Assembly (NCBI RefSeq): GCF_014396975.1
Contig: NZ_CP060719.1
Location: 2,452,001-2,516,000, forward strand
DNA: 64,000 bases
Reading direction: 5' to 3'
Origin: Thermomonas carbonis
GTDB lineage: Bacteria > Pseudomonadota > Gammaproteobacteria > Xanthomonadales > Xanthomonadaceae
Of the stretch, positions 35,210 to 45,110 are shown in pieces; positions within the stretch are counted from its first letter, which is position 1; the number at the start of each line of letters is the position of its first letter. The notes beneath the pieces were generated by a model, which was not told where the DNA came from, searched no databases, and worked only from the letters and a program-made list of their open reading frames with translations. Made by a program: the position numbers and the translations under genes.

Positions 35210-36481
35210 TCACACCATGCCGCGGGCCTGCGCGCGTTTGTCGGTACGCAGGCGATGTTCTATTTCGTCCAGCGCGCGATCGAGGATCGCGGTTGTTTCG
35301 GTGCTGCGCGCCTGCGATGGCAGGTGGGCGATGATCGAGCGCGGCCGGTCGGCGATCACGTCGGCGCGCAAGCGGATGCCGTGGCGTGCCAGCACCGGTT
35401 CCAGTTCGTCGCGACGCTTGCGCAGATCGGCCAAGGTGTTGCGATAGGCGAGCTGCGAAATCCGGCGGCGCGCGGCGAAGCTGAAGATGTTGGTGTAGAA
35501 CAATTCGCGGTTGTCGGCGTTGGGCTCGAACACCACCTGGTCGATGTGCGGGTACTGGCCCGGGTAGCGCGCCAGCCCGACCTGCATGCGCGACTGCAGC
35601 ATCGTCCGCAGCGCTTGCGAGATCACGCCGGGGAAACCACCCTCGGCGATGCGGCGGTCGCTGAAGCGGTGCGCCTGCGCATCGGCATAGGCATCGGTGC
35701 CGGGATTGAATGGCACCAGCGGGTTGATGCCGAGCATCAGGTCGACGTCGCGTTCCAGCACCACCGAGGCATGCATGGTTCGGCGCAACGCGCCATCGAC
35801 GAAGTGGCGGCCGCGGATCTCGACAGGTGGATACAGGCCGGGCAACGCGGCGCTGGCCTGCACCGCGCGCGAGATCGGCACGCTGTCCCAGCCGGCGTCG
35901 CCGAATCGCACCGCCTCGCCGCTGTCCAGGTCCACGCCGATCACGTAAAGCGGGCGCTCCAGCTTGCGGAAATCGTTGCTGCGGCCGCGCCGGGTGAACA
36001 CCTCGCGCAGGAAATGCTCGACCCCGGCGTTGTCGAAGATGCCGGTCGGGACCAGCCCGCCGATGCGGGTGACGATGTCGGACCAGCGCGAATCGCCGCG
36101 CCCGGACAGCATGTCGCGGGTCAGGCGTGCGGCCAGTTTCGGGAACGCGACGGCGCGTCGCAGGTATTCGTCGGTGGCCAGGCGCAGGAAGGTTTCCGGG
36201 CGGAACACCACGTCGTCGCTTTCACCGGTGATGAAGATCCGGCACAGCTCCGCAGTGTCCATGCGGTTGGCCAGACCGGCGGCAAAGAACGCGCCGGAAC
36301 TGACGCCGACGTAGCAGTCCAGCCGGGTCAGATCCAGGCCGTCGCAGGCCTCGTCCAGCGCACGCAGGGCACCAAGTTCGTACATCGCCCCGATCGGCCC
36401 GCCGCCGGCGATGGCCAGGCCGATGCGCGGGGCACGGGTACGGCCGGGATGGCGTTGCTGGGCAGCATGCAGTGACAGCAT
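35210..36481 (-). CDS. Patatin-like phospholipase family protein
   Basis: A 423-residue patatin-like lipid acyl hydrolase. Near the N-terminus are the oxyanion loop AGGGPIGAMYELGAL and the nucleophile elbow GVSSG (GXSXG), and VDGAL (about residue 205) supplies the catalytic Asp of the dyad. It would cleave acyl chains from phospholipids or, in a PHA-related setting, act on granules. There is no clear signal peptide. ATG 36481 starts before the conserved core; it is divergent from the FFLEELY-type gene with 86 nt between. Confidence 0.85.
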   Translation of the reverse strand: MLSLHAAQQRHPGRTRAPRIGLAIAGGGPIGAMYELGALRALDEACDGLDLTRLDCYVGVSSGAFFAAGLANRMDTAELCRIFITGESDDVVFRPETFLRLATDEYLRRAVAFPKLAARLTRDMLSGRGDSRWSDIVTRIGGLVPTGIFDNAGVEHFLREVFTRRGRSNDFRKLERPLYVIGVDLDSGEAVRFGDAGWDSVPISRAVQASAALPGLYPPVEIRGRHFVDGALRRTMHASVVLERDVDLMLGINPLVPFNPGTDAYADAQAHRFSDRRIAEGGFPGVISQALRTMLQSRMQVGLARYPGQYPHIDQVVFEPNADNRELFYTNIFSFAARRRISQLAYRNTLADLRKRRDELEPVLARHGIRLRADVIADRPRSIIAHLPSQARSTETTAILDRALDEIEHRLRTDKRAQARGMV

Positions 36482-36567
36482 TCGGTTCGCTCGCGTGGGT
36501 CGCGGCCGAGTGTAGCGGAGCGGGTTGGAGTATTGCGTCGACGCGCCAGCGCCTCGACACTGCACCG

Positions 36568-37323
36568 ATGCCTGCAAAGAAATCTGCAAGGAAACCCGCC
36601 GGGAAACCTGCCCGCCCCGACCCCATCGCGCGCCTCAGCCGGCGTCTGGCGTGGCATCAGGTGATGTACGACCCCGAGCGCGAGCCGCGCAATGCATCGC
36701 GCTGGCTGAAGCCGCTGCAATCGTGGCAAGCACAGCGGCTGCAGCGCAGCTTTGGCGGTTTTCTGGGCGATCCGGTGCGCCGACCGGCCGCGCAGTTCTT
36801 TCTGACCGACTTGTACGGCGAGCGAGACTTCAGCCAACGCGATGCGGACATCGCGCGGGTGATTCCGATGATGCAGAAGCTGCTCCCGGCGGCCCTGCTC
36901 AAGACCGTGGCGGACGGCATCGAGCTGGCGGTACTGACGCACGCGCTCGACCTGCGCATGGTCGAGGCACTGCAGGCGCTCGGCGGCCGCCGTCGCAGCA
37001 TCGACGCCGATCTGTATGCACGTGCCTACCGCGAGGTGGGCCATCGGCGCCTGCGCGCACGCCAGATCAGCCTGATCGACGAGGTCGGTCACGGCCTGTG
37101 GTCTGCATTGCGGATGCACGGCGTGGGGGCGCTGTTGAAGATCTCGCGGATGCCGGCGCGCGCGATGGGGTTCGGCGAGCTGCAGGGCTTCCTGGAGCGC
37201 GGCTTCGAGGCGTTCGGCAAGCTGGGTGATGCCGAGCCATTTCTTGCCGAGATCCGCGACAACGAGTCCCGGGTGATGCAGCGCCTGTTCGCCGCCGATC
37301 CGGATCCGTTCCGGATGAGCTGA
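36568..37323 (+). CDS. FFLEELY-type conserved protein of unknown function
   Basis: A 251-residue protein of a family known for its FFLEELY motif, here as FFLTDLYGERDFSQRD (about residues 75-90). The rest is helical with no membrane segment. It begins with a short Lys/Ala/Pro-rich stretch (MPAKKSARKPAGKP). Function is not known to me. ATG 36568 lies just before the basic start. It converges on the FHA gene with 7 nt between stops. Confidence 0.75.
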   Translation: MPAKKSARKPAGKPARPDPIARLSRRLAWHQVMYDPEREPRNASRWLKPLQSWQAQRLQRSFGGFLGDPVRRPAAQFFLTDLYGERDFSQRDADIARVIPMMQKLLPAALLKTVADGIELAVLTHALDLRMVEALQALGGRRRSIDADLYARAYREVGHRRLRARQISLIDEVGHGLWSALRMHGVGALLKISRMPARAMGFGELQGFLERGFEAFGKLGDAEPFLAEIRDNESRVMQRLFAADPDPFRMS

Positions 37324-37330
37324 TCGCGTC

Positions 37331-38122
37331 TCAGCGCGCGCCGAACAGCAACAGTGCGGACAGCGCCGCCGCGAGCAGGATCGCCGCAAGCAACAGCCAC
37401 GGAACCCGCAGTGTCCAGTGCCGGCGACCGCTGGCGGGCAGGTCGTCGTCGCCATCGCCGTTGCCCTCGCGCACGCGCGGCGGCTGCACCACGGCCGCGG
37501 GCGGCGGTCCTTCCAGCACGAACCGATGCTGCACATCGAACGCCACCTGGTCGCCGGCCTGCAGCAATGCATGGCGCACGCGTTGCCCATTGACCTGCAC
37601 GTCGGCGGCGGCATCACGCAGGACGGCTTGGCCGTTCACGGCTTCGATCAGCGCGTGTTGCGGGGCGATGCCGGGACCGTCGATGCGCAGGTCGGCGTCG
37701 GTGGCGCTGCCGATCCGGCGCGGCTTTTCCAGGTTCAGGCTGCGCCCGTGGTGATTGCCGCCCAGCCCGCGCAGGACCAGGCGCAGGTTGCCCACCGGGT
37801 CGCGACCGGCGATCACCGGGGCGGCCACACGGTCGGCATTCGCAGCCACCAGCAGCAGCTCGCCGCCATCGACATGGATGCTGTCGCCGGCACGCAGCAT
37901 CGCCACGTGCTGCACCGGGCGGCCGTTGACGTGGACGCCGCGCAATCCCTCGGCCACGGTCAGCCACAGGCCGCGGCGGTCGTTGCTCACCCGCAGCAGC
38001 CACGACTGTTCGGCGTCGACCGGACCCAGCCCCGTGGGCAGGCGGCCGAGCGCGTGCACGCCAGCGCCGACCGCGAGGTCGGGCTGGTCGCCATCGCTGA
38101 AACGCAGGCGCAATTCGCTCAT
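37331..38122 (-). CDS. FHA-domain protein with C-terminal membrane helix
   Basis: A 263-residue protein. Two FHA-like beta domains can be seen: one at about residues 20-100 (LRGVHVNGRPVQHVAML) and one at about 130-215 (PRRIGSATDADLRIDG, then HALIEAVNGQAVLRD and DVQVNGQRV). The C-terminus is a short linker and one membrane helix (WLLLAAILLAAALSALLLFG). FHA domains bind phosphothreonine peptides; a tail anchor would keep this one at the inner membrane. No Ser/Thr kinase is nearby, so the partner is unknown. ATG 38122 chosen at the first strand. Confidence 0.82.
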   Translation of the reverse strand: MSELRLRFSDGDQPDLAVGAGVHALGRLPTGLGPVDAEQSWLLRVSNDRRGLWLTVAEGLRGVHVNGRPVQHVAMLRAGDSIHVDGGELLLVAANADRVAAPVIAGRDPVGNLRLVLRGLGGNHHGRSLNLEKPRRIGSATDADLRIDGPGIAPQHALIEAVNGQAVLRDAAADVQVNGQRVRHALLQAGDQVAFDVQHRFVLEGPPPAAVVQPPRVREGNGDGDDDLPASGRRHWTLRVPWLLLAAILLAAALSALLLFGAR

Positions 38123-38218
38123 CGGGCGGCAATCTAGCATGCGCGGCGGGCCATGCAGGCTGGTTGCGGCTCGTACCGCGCGGCACAATGCGCGCTCACC
38201 ACCTCACTGGATCGCCGC

Positions 38219-38491
38219 ATGTCCCGCATCGATATCCGCCACCCGCATGCCTTGCCCAAGGCCAAGGCGAAGAAGGCGATCGACGAAGTCGCGAAGAAGC
38301 TGGCCGAACGCTTCCAGATGGAATGCGCATGGAACGGCGACATCCTCAACTTCACCCGCTCGGGCGTGGACGGCCAGATCGAACTGGGGAAGGACGACCT
38401 GCACGTGCACGCCAAGCTGGGCTTCCTGACCGCGATGTTCAAGGACCCGATCGAGAACGAGATCAAGCGCGTGCTGCAGGAACGCTTCTAG
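38219..38491 (+). CDS. Polyhydroxyalkanoic acid system family protein
   Basis: A 90-residue protein matching the PHA_gran_rgn family: IDIRHPHALPKAKAKKAIDEVA at the start, then the beta strands NFTRSGVDGQIELGKDDLHV and a C-terminal helix LTAMFKDPIENEIKRVL. Members are found near PHA genes or near phasins; the exact role is unknown. ATG 38219 is chosen over the frame's upstream extension, which lacks family character. It overlaps msrQ tail-to-tail by 29 nt. Confidence 0.88.
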   Translation: MSRIDIRHPHALPKAKAKKAIDEVAKKLAERFQMECAWNGDILNFTRSGVDGQIELGKDDLHVHAKLGFLTAMFKDPIENEIKRVLQERF

Positions 38492-39107
38492 CCTTCACCT
38501 TGGCAGTGGCGCGCGCCTTGAGTGCTTTCCAGGCACGCCAGCCCAGCAGTACCGCGAGGATCCCGGCATACAGCGCGGGCTCGCGCAGGTCGGATTTCAC
38601 CAGCCACCAGAAGTGCAGCACCGCCAGCACCGCGATCACGTAGACCAGCTTGTGCAGGCGTGCCCAGTTGCGACCCAGACGCTTGATCCAGCCGGTGGTG
38701 GAAGTGACCGCCAGCGGCACCAGCAGCAGCCAGGCGATGAAGCCCACGGTGATGTAGGGGCGCTTGATGATGTCCTGGAAGATCTGCGCCCAGAAGCCGC
38801 GCAGGTCCAGCCCGAGGTAGGCGGCGAAATGCAGGCTGGCGTAGGCGAAGGCATACAGCCCCAGTATCCGCCTGAAGCGCACCAGCACGTTCCAGCCGGT
38901 CAGCTGGCGCAGCGGCGTGATCGCCAGGGTGATCATCAGGAAACGCAGCGCCCACAGGCCCAGGCGGTGTTCGATCTCGGCGACCGGATCGGCGCCCAGT
39001 GCGTTGCTGAAGCCCTTTGCCTCGCCCCACATCTGCCACAACAGAATCGCCAGCGGGGTGAGCGCGGCGAGGTGGACAAGCGTCTTAGGAAGAATCAGCG
39101 AGCGCAT
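38463..39107 (-). CDS. msrQ: MsrQ, haem-binding membrane subunit of MsrPQ
   Basis: A 214-residue integral-membrane flavocytochrome (YedZ family) with six helices. His residues suited to haem ligation lie in FAYASLHFAAYLG and in RLHKLVYVIAVLAVLHFWWL. It passes electrons to periplasmic MsrP for repair of oxidised methionine in envelope proteins. It follows msrP on the same strand, but 120 nt containing a 17-bp inverted repeat separate them. There is no good ribosome site just before the ATG. Confidence 0.92.
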   Translation of the reverse strand: MRSLILPKTLVHLAALTPLAILLWQMWGEAKGFSNALGADPVAEIEHRLGLWALRFLMITLAITPLRQLTGWNVLVRFRRILGLYAFAYASLHFAAYLGLDLRGFWAQIFQDIIKRPYITVGFIAWLLLVPLAVTSTTGWIKRLGRNWARLHKLVYVIAVLAVLHFWWLVKSDLREPALYAGILAVLLGWRAWKALKARATAKVKARSVPAARA

Positions 39108-39110
39108 GTG

Positions 39111-39208
39111 GGGCCCGTGAGCCTTTGAGCGACCTTCGACGACATGGATGTCGTCGATGAGCCTGCATGGACGTATTTACGGCGTGTCGTGCAAAGGCTC
39201 ACGGGCCC
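39111..39208. repeat. 17-bp inverted repeat between msrP and msrQ
   Basis: Left arm 39111-39127 (GGGCCCGTGAGCCTTTG) is the perfect complement of 39192-39208. Between them lies a smaller palindrome (CGACGACATGGATGTCGTCG, 39138-39157 approximately) and a segment like the GAGCCTGCATGGACG...TTTACGGCG repeats dispersed in Xanthomonad genomes. It fills almost the whole gap, ending 3 nt from the msrQ start. Confidence 0.8.
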
Positions 39209-39227
39209 GCAGGCGCGGAGCGAGCGG

Positions 39228-40193
39228 TCAGAACCACTTCTTCAAATCCATGCCTGCATACATCGACGCCACCTGCGCGGCATAGCCATTGAACGGCAGG
39301 GTGGGGATGCGTTCGGCGAACAGCTTGCTGGCACTGCCGGCGATGCGGCGCTCGCTGGCCTGGCTCCAGCGCGGGTGATCCACCGCGGGATTCACGTTGG
39401 AGAAGAATCCGTACTCGGAGGCCTGCGACATGTTCCACGAAGTCTTCGGCATGCGCTCGACGAAGGTGATTGCGATGATCGACTTGATTCCCTTGAAGCC
39501 ATACTTCCACGGCACCACCAGCCGCAACGGCGCGCCGTTTTGCTGCGGCAGCGTCTTGCCGTACATGCCCGTTGCAAGCAGGGTCAGCGGATTCATCGCC
39601 TCGTCGATGCGCAGGCCTTCGCGATAGGGCCAGTCCAGTACCGGCGAACGCACGCCGGGCATCTGCCTTGGATCGGCTAGGCTGGTGAAGGCGACGTACT
39701 TCGCCTTCGAGGTGGGTTCGAAGCGCTTGAGCGCGTCGCCCAGCGGCACGCCCAGCCACGGGATCACCATCGACCAACCTTCCACGCAGCGCATCCGGTA
39801 GATCCGCTCCTGCGGCGACAGTCCCTTGATCAGGTCTTCCAGCGACAGTTTTCCTGGCTTGGCGCAGTGGCCGCCGACCGCCACCGTCCAGGGCGAGGTA
39901 CGCAGGGTCTTGGCGGCGTTGGACGGGTCGTCCTTGTTGGTGCCGAACTCATAGAAATTGTTGTAGGTAGTGGCGTCGAGTTCGCGGGTCAGCTCCTCGG
40001 CGGTGCTGAAGCCGGCCTTGGCCTGCTCCGGTGTGATCGTGGCGGTGGACGCCGGCGGCGCGGCCTCCGAACAGCCCGCGATGCCAAGTGCAGGCACCGC
40101 CCCGAGCATCGCCAGCACGCGGCGGCGGTCGCGATACACGGATTCTTCGGTCACGTCTGCAGAGGGGATGCGGAGTGCCTCGCGCAGGTTCAT
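39228..40193 (-). CDS. msrP: MsrP, periplasmic methionine-sulfoxide reductase (molybdenum)
   Basis: A 321-residue SUOX-fold enzyme (YedY). The twin-Arg-type signal is visible as [20 protein letters not shown], ending at a possible lipobox-like Cys. The Mo-ligating Cys is in [15 protein letters not shown]. It reduces methionine sulfoxide in envelope proteins with electrons from MsrQ. ATG 40193 gives the signal normal spacing. It is divergent from serC across about 170 nt. Confidence 0.93.
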   Translation of the reverse strand: MNLREALRIPSADVTEESVYRDRRRVLAMLGAVPALGIAGCSEAAPPASTATITPEQAKAGFSTAEELTRELDATTYNNFYEFGTNKDDPSNAAKTLRTSPWTVAVGGHCAKPGKLSLEDLIKGLSPQERIYRMRCVEGWSMVIPWLGVPLGDALKRFEPTSKAKYVAFTSLADPRQMPGVRSPVLDWPYREGLRIDEAMNPLTLLATGMYGKTLPQQNGAPLRLVVPWKYGFKGIKSIIAITFVERMPKTSWNMSQASEYGFFSNVNPAVDHPRWSQASERRIAGSASKLFAERIPTLPFNGYAAQVASMYAGMDLKKWF

Positions 40194-40364
40194 GGCGGCC
40201 TTGCTCCAGCGTTGCGGGTGGTGACGCCAGCTTAGAGCCAAAGCCGTGTACGAAGTTTCATGCATACCGGCCCAATCGTCCGCAATATGTTGCCGTCGCA
40301 ACCATGGCCGCGCAGGCTGCTGCACTGCGGCATACTCGGGACTTCGACCTGTCGGACCCTTGCG

Positions 40365-41450
40365 ATGTCGCGTGCCTACAATTTCAGCCCCGGTCCTGCG
40401 GCCCTGCCGGAACCCGTCCTGCGCCAGGCCCAGGCGGAGATGCTGGAGTACCGCGACAGCGGTGCCTCGATCGTCGAGATCAGCCATCGCGGCGAGGCGT
40501 TCCTCGAGGTCGCCCATCGCACCGAAGCTGACCTGCGCACCCTGCTGTCGATCCCCGACGACTACGCCGTGTTGTTCACCGCCGGCGGCGCGACCACGGT
40601 GCAGGCGCTGCTACCCTTGAATTTCGCCAATGCCGGGCAAACGGTGGACTACGTGGTCACCGGCCACTGGGGCAAGACCGCGCTGAAGCAGGCGGCCCCG
40701 AGTGCGGATGCGCGCATCGCTGCGAGCACCGAGGCCGGTGGTTTCCGCAGCCTGCCGGCGCGCGGCGAATGGACGGAGTCGCCCGACGCCGCCTACCTGC
40801 ATGTCACCGCCAACGAGACCATCCACGGCGTCGAATTCCGCGAGATTCCGACTGCCGGCGACGTGCCGGTGATCGCCGATTTCAGCTCCTCGATCGCCTC
40901 GGAACCGCTCGACATCACCCGCTTCGGCGCGATCTACGCCGGCGCGCAGAAGAACCTCGGGCCGGTCGGTATCGCCGTGCTGATCGCCCGCCGCGACCTG
41001 CTCGAACGCGCCGGCCAGCCGCGCGCGCCGATCTTCGATTACCGCACCCAGCTCGAAGGCGAGTCGATGCTCAACACGCCGCCGACCTGGAACTGGTACA
41101 TGCTCGGGCTCACCGTCAAATGGATGCTCGACGAAGGCGGCGTGGCCGTCTTCGCGGAACGCAACGCGCGCAAGGCGGCGTTGCTGTATTCGGCGATCGA
41201 CGGCTCCGGCGGCTACTACCGCAACGACGTCGCCATCGACGCACGTTCGCGCATGAACGTGCCGTTCTTCCTGCACGACCCGGCGCTCGATGCGGCCTTC
41301 CTGACCGAGAGCAAGGCCGCCGGCCTGGTCGCGCTGAAGGGCCACCGGGTGCTGGGCGGGATGCGCGCCTCCATCTACAACGCAATGCCGGAAGCCGGGG
41401 TCCAGGCGCTGGCCGATTTCATGCAGGAGTTCCAACAGCGCCATGGCTAA
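40365..41450 (+). CDS. serC: Phosphoserine aminotransferase
   Basis: A 361-residue PLP enzyme that makes 3-phosphoserine from 3-phosphohydroxypyruvate (serine pathway) and also acts in pyridoxine synthesis. It begins [15 protein letters not shown], has [18 protein letters not shown] and the PLP-Lys region [15 protein letters not shown] 40365 directly precedes the conserved start; 105 nt of upstream frame show no family character. It overlaps pheA by 8 nt and heads the four-gene serC-pheA-hisC-aroA set. Confidence 0.96.
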   Translation: MSRAYNFSPGPAALPEPVLRQAQAEMLEYRDSGASIVEISHRGEAFLEVAHRTEADLRTLLSIPDDYAVLFTAGGATTVQALLPLNFANAGQTVDYVVTGHWGKTALKQAAPSADARIAASTEAGGFRSLPARGEWTESPDAAYLHVTANETIHGVEFREIPTAGDVPVIADFSSSIASEPLDITRFGAIYAGAQKNLGPVGIAVLIARRDLLERAGQPRAPIFDYRTQLEGESMLNTPPTWNWYMLGLTVKWMLDEGGVAVFAERNARKAALLYSAIDGSGGYYRNDVAIDARSRMNVPFFLHDPALDAAFLTESKAAGLVALKGHRVLGGMRASIYNAMPEAGVQALADFMQEFQQRHG

Positions 41451-42603
41451 GAAGACCGACATCAAGAAGCCGATCGCGAAGAAGGCCGCGAAGCCGCAGG
41501 TCGACGCGGCAGGGAAGGGCGAGCTGAAGCCCGACCTCGCCGAAGTCCGCACCCAGATCGACGGCATCGACCGGCGCATCCAGGAGCTGATCGCCGAGCG
41601 CGCGCAATGGGCGCACCAGGTCGGCAAGGCCAAGGGCAAGCTGGCGGCCGCGGTCGACTATTACCGCCCCGAGCGCGAGGCGCAGGTGCTGCGCAAGGTG
41701 GTCGACCGCAACGATGGCCCGCTGTCCGATGAAGTGCTGGTGCGGTTGTTCCGCGAAGTCATGTCGGCTTGCCTGGCACAGCAGGAGCCGCTGAAGATCG
41801 GCTACCTCGGGCCGGAAGGGACCTTCAGCCAGCAGGCGGTGCACAAGCACTTCGGCCATTCCGCGCATGGCCTGCCGCTGGCCAGCATCGAGGAAGTGTT
41901 CCAGGAAGTCGCCGCCGGCAATGCCGATTTCGGCGTGGTGCCGGTGGAGAATTCCGGGCAGGGCACCATCCAGGTCACGCTCGACCTGTTCCTGACCTCG
42001 CCGCTGAAGATCTGCGGTGAAGTGGAATTGCGCGTGCACCAGCACCTGCTCTCGCGCAGTGGCCGCATCGAGGACATCGAACGCATCTACGCGCATCCGC
42101 AGGCGTTCGCACAAACCGGCGGCTGGTTGCGCACGCATTTGCCGAAGGCGGAGAAAGTGCCGGTATCGAGCAATGCAGAGGGCGCGCGGCGCGCACGCAA
42201 CGCCGATGATTCTGCTGCAATTGCCGGAGAATCCGCCGCGCATGTCTACGGCCTGAAGAAGATCGCCGGCCCGATCGAGGACCGCAGCGACAACACCACG
42301 CGCTTCCTCGTGCTGGGCCGTGAGTCGTTCCCGTCGTCGGGCCACGACCGGACCTCGCTGCTGGTGTTCATCCGCGACCGTCCCGGTGCGCTGTACGGCG
42401 TGCTGGAGCCGCTGGCACGTCGCGGCATCAGCATGAACCGGATTGAATCGCGCCCCGCGCATGGCCATCTCTGGCAGTACGCGTTCTTCATCGATGTCGC
42501 CGGTCATCGCGACGAATCGCCGCTGAAGGACGCGCTGGACGAGATCGCCGACAAGGGCGACGAAGTGCGCGTGCTCGGTTCCTATCCCGTCGCGATTCTC
42601 TGA
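41443..42603 (+). CDS. pheA: Bifunctional chorismate mutase / prephenate dehydratase
   Basis: A 386-residue P-protein. After a Lys/Ala-rich start come an AroQ chorismate mutase (about residues 30-105; [18 protein letters not shown]), a prephenate dehydratase (about 115-290; [22 protein letters not shown]) and an ACT regulatory domain (about 300-380; [15 protein letters not shown], the Phe-binding ESRP). It makes phenylpyruvate and is normally inhibited by Phe. It overlaps serC and is followed 8 nt later by the aminotransferase gene. Confidence 0.96.
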   Translation: MAKKTDIKKPIAKKAAKPQVDAAGKGELKPDLAEVRTQIDGIDRRIQELIAERAQWAHQVGKAKGKLAAAVDYYRPEREAQVLRKVVDRNDGPLSDEVLVRLFREVMSACLAQQEPLKIGYLGPEGTFSQQAVHKHFGHSAHGLPLASIEEVFQEVAAGNADFGVVPVENSGQGTIQVTLDLFLTSPLKICGEVELRVHQHLLSRSGRIEDIERIYAHPQAFAQTGGWLRTHLPKAEKVPVSSNAEGARRARNADDSAAIAGESAAHVYGLKKIAGPIEDRSDNTTRFLVLGRESFPSSGHDRTSLLVFIRDRPGALYGVLEPLARRGISMNRIESRPAHGHLWQYAFFIDVAGHRDESPLKDALDEIADKGDEVRVLGSYPVAIL

Positions 42604-42610
42604 GGCGCGC

Positions 42611-43726
42611 ATGGTCGACTTCGAACGGCTGGCCCGCCCCGGTGTGCGCGAATTGCGCGCCTACGATCCCGGCCATGACCTGGTCGCGCTGCGCCGTCGC
42701 TTCGCCGAAGCACAGCTGGTCGAGCTCGGATCCAACGAGAACCCGTATGGCGCCAGCCCGGAGGCGCGGCAGGCGATCCAGCGCGCGCTCGACGGCATCC
42801 ACATCTATCCGGATCCGCTCGGCGGCGACCTCAAGCGCGCGCTGGCCGCACACCATGGCGTGCAGCCGACCAACCTGTTGCTGGGCAATGGTTCGCACGA
42901 ACTGCTGATGCAGTTCGCGCAGGTGTTCGCGGGCCCCGGCGATGAAGTGGTCGCGTCGAAGTTCGGCTTCGCGGTGTATGCGCTGGCCGCGCAGGCCGCG
43001 GGCGCGACCTTGCGTCCCGCACCGGCGCTGCCGCGAGAAAACGCGATGCCGCGCGGCCACGACCTTGCGGGGTTGCGTGCCAGCATCGGCCCGCGCACCA
43101 AGCTGGTGTACCTGGCCAATCCCAACAATCCGACCGGTACCTGGTACGCCGCAGACGAATTTGCGGCTTTCATGGCGCAGGTGCCGGGTGACGTGATCGT
43201 GGTGGTCGACGAGGCCTACGCCGAATTCACCAATGCGCCGGACTACGCGTCCGCGCTGCCTCTGGTGACGCTCCACCCGAATTTGGTGGTCACCCGTACT
43301 TTCAGCAAGGCGTATGCGCTGGCCGGCTTGCGGGTCGGCTTCGCGGTCGCCGACGAGGGCCTGATCGCGGTGATGGAACGCGTGCGCGAGAGCTTCAACG
43401 TCAATGCGCTTGGCCTGGTCGCGGCGGAAGCCGCACTGGCCGATGTCGACCACCTGCAGGCGTCGATCGCCGGCAACAGTGCCCAGCGCGAGGCGCTCGC
43501 GGACGCGTTGCGCGCACGCGGCATGAAAGTGGCGCCGTCGCAGACCAATTTCCTGCTGGTCGAATTCGGCGACCACAGTTCCCGGATCGAGGCGCGGCTG
43601 GTCGGGCGCGGCGTGGTGCTGCGGCCGATGGGTGGCTACGGCCTGGGCGAATGCCTGCGGATCACCGTCGGTACCGAGGTCGAGAACCAGCGCCTGCTCG
43701 CCGCGCTGGACGAGGTGATGAAGTGA
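42611..43726 (+). CDS. hisC: Histidinol-phosphate / aromatic aminotransferase
   Basis: A 371-residue class I/II PLP aminotransferase of the HisC family: ELGSNENPYGASPEA, NPNNPTGTWY and the PLP-Lys site RTFSKAYALAGLRVGF. In this gene order, between pheA and aroA, the HisC paralog often aminates phenylpyruvate or acts on both aromatic and histidine intermediates; I cannot tell whether the genome has another hisC. The stop overlaps the GTG of aroA. Confidence 0.92.
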   Translation: MVDFERLARPGVRELRAYDPGHDLVALRRRFAEAQLVELGSNENPYGASPEARQAIQRALDGIHIYPDPLGGDLKRALAAHHGVQPTNLLLGNGSHELLMQFAQVFAGPGDEVVASKFGFAVYALAAQAAGATLRPAPALPRENAMPRGHDLAGLRASIGPRTKLVYLANPNNPTGTWYAADEFAAFMAQVPGDVIVVVDEAYAEFTNAPDYASALPLVTLHPNLVVTRTFSKAYALAGLRVGFAVADEGLIAVMERVRESFNVNALGLVAAEAALADVDHLQASIAGNSAQREALADALRARGMKVAPSQTNFLLVEFGDHSSRIEARLVGRGVVLRPMGGYGLGECLRITVGTEVENQRLLAALDEVMK

Positions 43727-45036
43727 GTGACGGATCGCTCGATTGGATGGCCTCCGCCGGTGGTCCGCTGCGCGGCACGTTGGAGATCCCCGGCGACAAG
43801 TCGGTCTCGCATCGTTCGGTGATGTTCGGCGCGCTGGCCGATGGTGTCTCGACCATCGACGGCTTCCTGGAAGGCGAGGACACCCGCGCCACCGCGGCGA
43901 TTTTCTCGCAGCTCGGCGTGCGCATCGAAACGCCCTCGCCCTCACGGCGGATCGTGCATGGCGTCGGCATCGACGGACTGCAAGCCGCCGATGGAGCGCT
44001 CGACTGCGGCAATGCCGGCACCGGCATGCGCTTGCTGGCCGGCCTGCTCGCGGCGCAGCGCTTCGACAGCGTGCTGGTCGGCGATGCGTCCTTGTCGAAG
44101 CGGCCGATGCGTCGCGTCACCGAGCCCTTGTCGAAGATGGGCGCGCGCATCGACACTGAATCTTGCGGATTGCCGCCGCTGCGCATCCATGGCGGGCAAG
44201 CGCTCACCGGCATCGACTACACGCTGGAAGTCGCCAGCGCGCAGGTGAAGTCCGCGCTGCTGCTGGCCGGCCTGTATGCCGATGGCGAGACGGTGGTGCG
44301 CGAGCCGCATCCGACCCGCGACTACACCGAACGCATGTTGTGCGCGTTCGGCGTCGACATCGAATTCTCGCCGGGCCTCGCGCGCCTGCGTGGCGGACAG
44401 CGCCTGCGCGCGACCGACATCGCGGTGCCTGCGGATTTCTCTTCCGCCGCGTTTTTCCTGGTTGCGGCCAGCATCGTGCCGGCCTCCGAGCTTCGCTTGA
44501 AGCAGGTGGGCCTGAACCCGCGTCGCACCGGACTGCTGCAAGCGTTGCGGATGATGGGTGCCGACATCGTCGAAGAAAATCCATCGACGCATGGCGGTGA
44601 ACCCGTGGCCGACCTGGTGGTTCGCCACGCGCCGCTGCACGGCATCGAGGTGCCGGAGGCGCTGGTGCCGGACATGATCGATGAATTCCCCGCGCTGTTC
44701 ATCGCTGCCGCGCATGCGCAGGGCGCTACGGTGGTGCGCGGTGCCGCCGAGTTGCGGGTCAAGGAATCCGACCGCTTGGCGGCGATGGCCAAAGGCCTGC
44801 GTGCGTTGGGTTTGCAGGTCGATGAAACGCCGGACGGGGGCACCATCCATCCGGCTGAGTTGCAGGGCGGCGTGGTCGACAGCCAGGGCGACCATCGCAT
44901 CGCCATGGCATTCGCGGTGGCTGCGCAGCGGGCGCGCGGCGAGGTACGGATCGGAGATGTCGCCAACGTGGCGACCTCGTTCCCCGGCTTCGATGTGCTG
45001 GCGCGTGGCGCGGGTTGCGGTTTGGCCGAGGCCTGA
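43723..45036 (+). CDS. aroA: 3-phosphoshikimate 1-carboxyvinyltransferase (EPSP synthase)
   Basis: A 437-residue enzyme of the shikimate pathway, joining PEP to shikimate-3-phosphate. Motifs: IPGDKSVSHRSVMFGAL, DCGNAGTGMRLL, RVKESDRLAAMAKGLRA and DHRIAMAFAVAA. The GTG at 43723 overlaps the hisC stop (GTGA) and starts at the family's normal N-terminus; the frame reads on upstream inside hisC. A strong bidirectional hairpin follows, ending the operon. Confidence 0.96.
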   Translation: MSDGSLDWMASAGGPLRGTLEIPGDKSVSHRSVMFGALADGVSTIDGFLEGEDTRATAAIFSQLGVRIETPSPSRRIVHGVGIDGLQAADGALDCGNAGTGMRLLAGLLAAQRFDSVLVGDASLSKRPMRRVTEPLSKMGARIDTESCGLPPLRIHGGQALTGIDYTLEVASAQVKSALLLAGLYADGETVVREPHPTRDYTERMLCAFGVDIEFSPGLARLRGGQRLRATDIAVPADFSSAAFFLVAASIVPASELRLKQVGLNPRRTGLLQALRMMGADIVEENPSTHGGEPVADLVVRHAPLHGIEVPEALVPDMIDEFPALFIAAAHAQGATVVRGAAELRVKESDRLAAMAKGLRALGLQVDETPDGGTIHPAELQGGVVDSQGDHRIAMAFAVAAQRARGEVRIGDVANVATSFPGFDVLARGAGCGLAEA

Positions 45037-45056
45037 TCGGGAAGTCCGGCGCTGCA

Positions 45057-45091
45057 AACGAAACGGCCCGCACTCGTCGGGCCGTTTCGTT
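45057..45091. terminator. Bidirectional terminator hairpin after aroA
   Basis: A perfect 14-bp stem (45057-45070 with 45078-45091) with a 7-nt loop and A/T-containing ends (AACGAAAC / GTTTCGTT). Placed between convergent aroA and the TonB-like gene, it should end transcription from both directions. Confidence 0.85.
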
Positions 45092-45110
45092 AGCACGTTG
45101 CATGTCGGGA

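Noticed and set aside
35147..36475. A 442-codon plus-strand frame over the patatin gene
   Set aside because: The minus strand has clear patatin motifs; the plus-strand product is His/Ala/Gln-rich with no domain.
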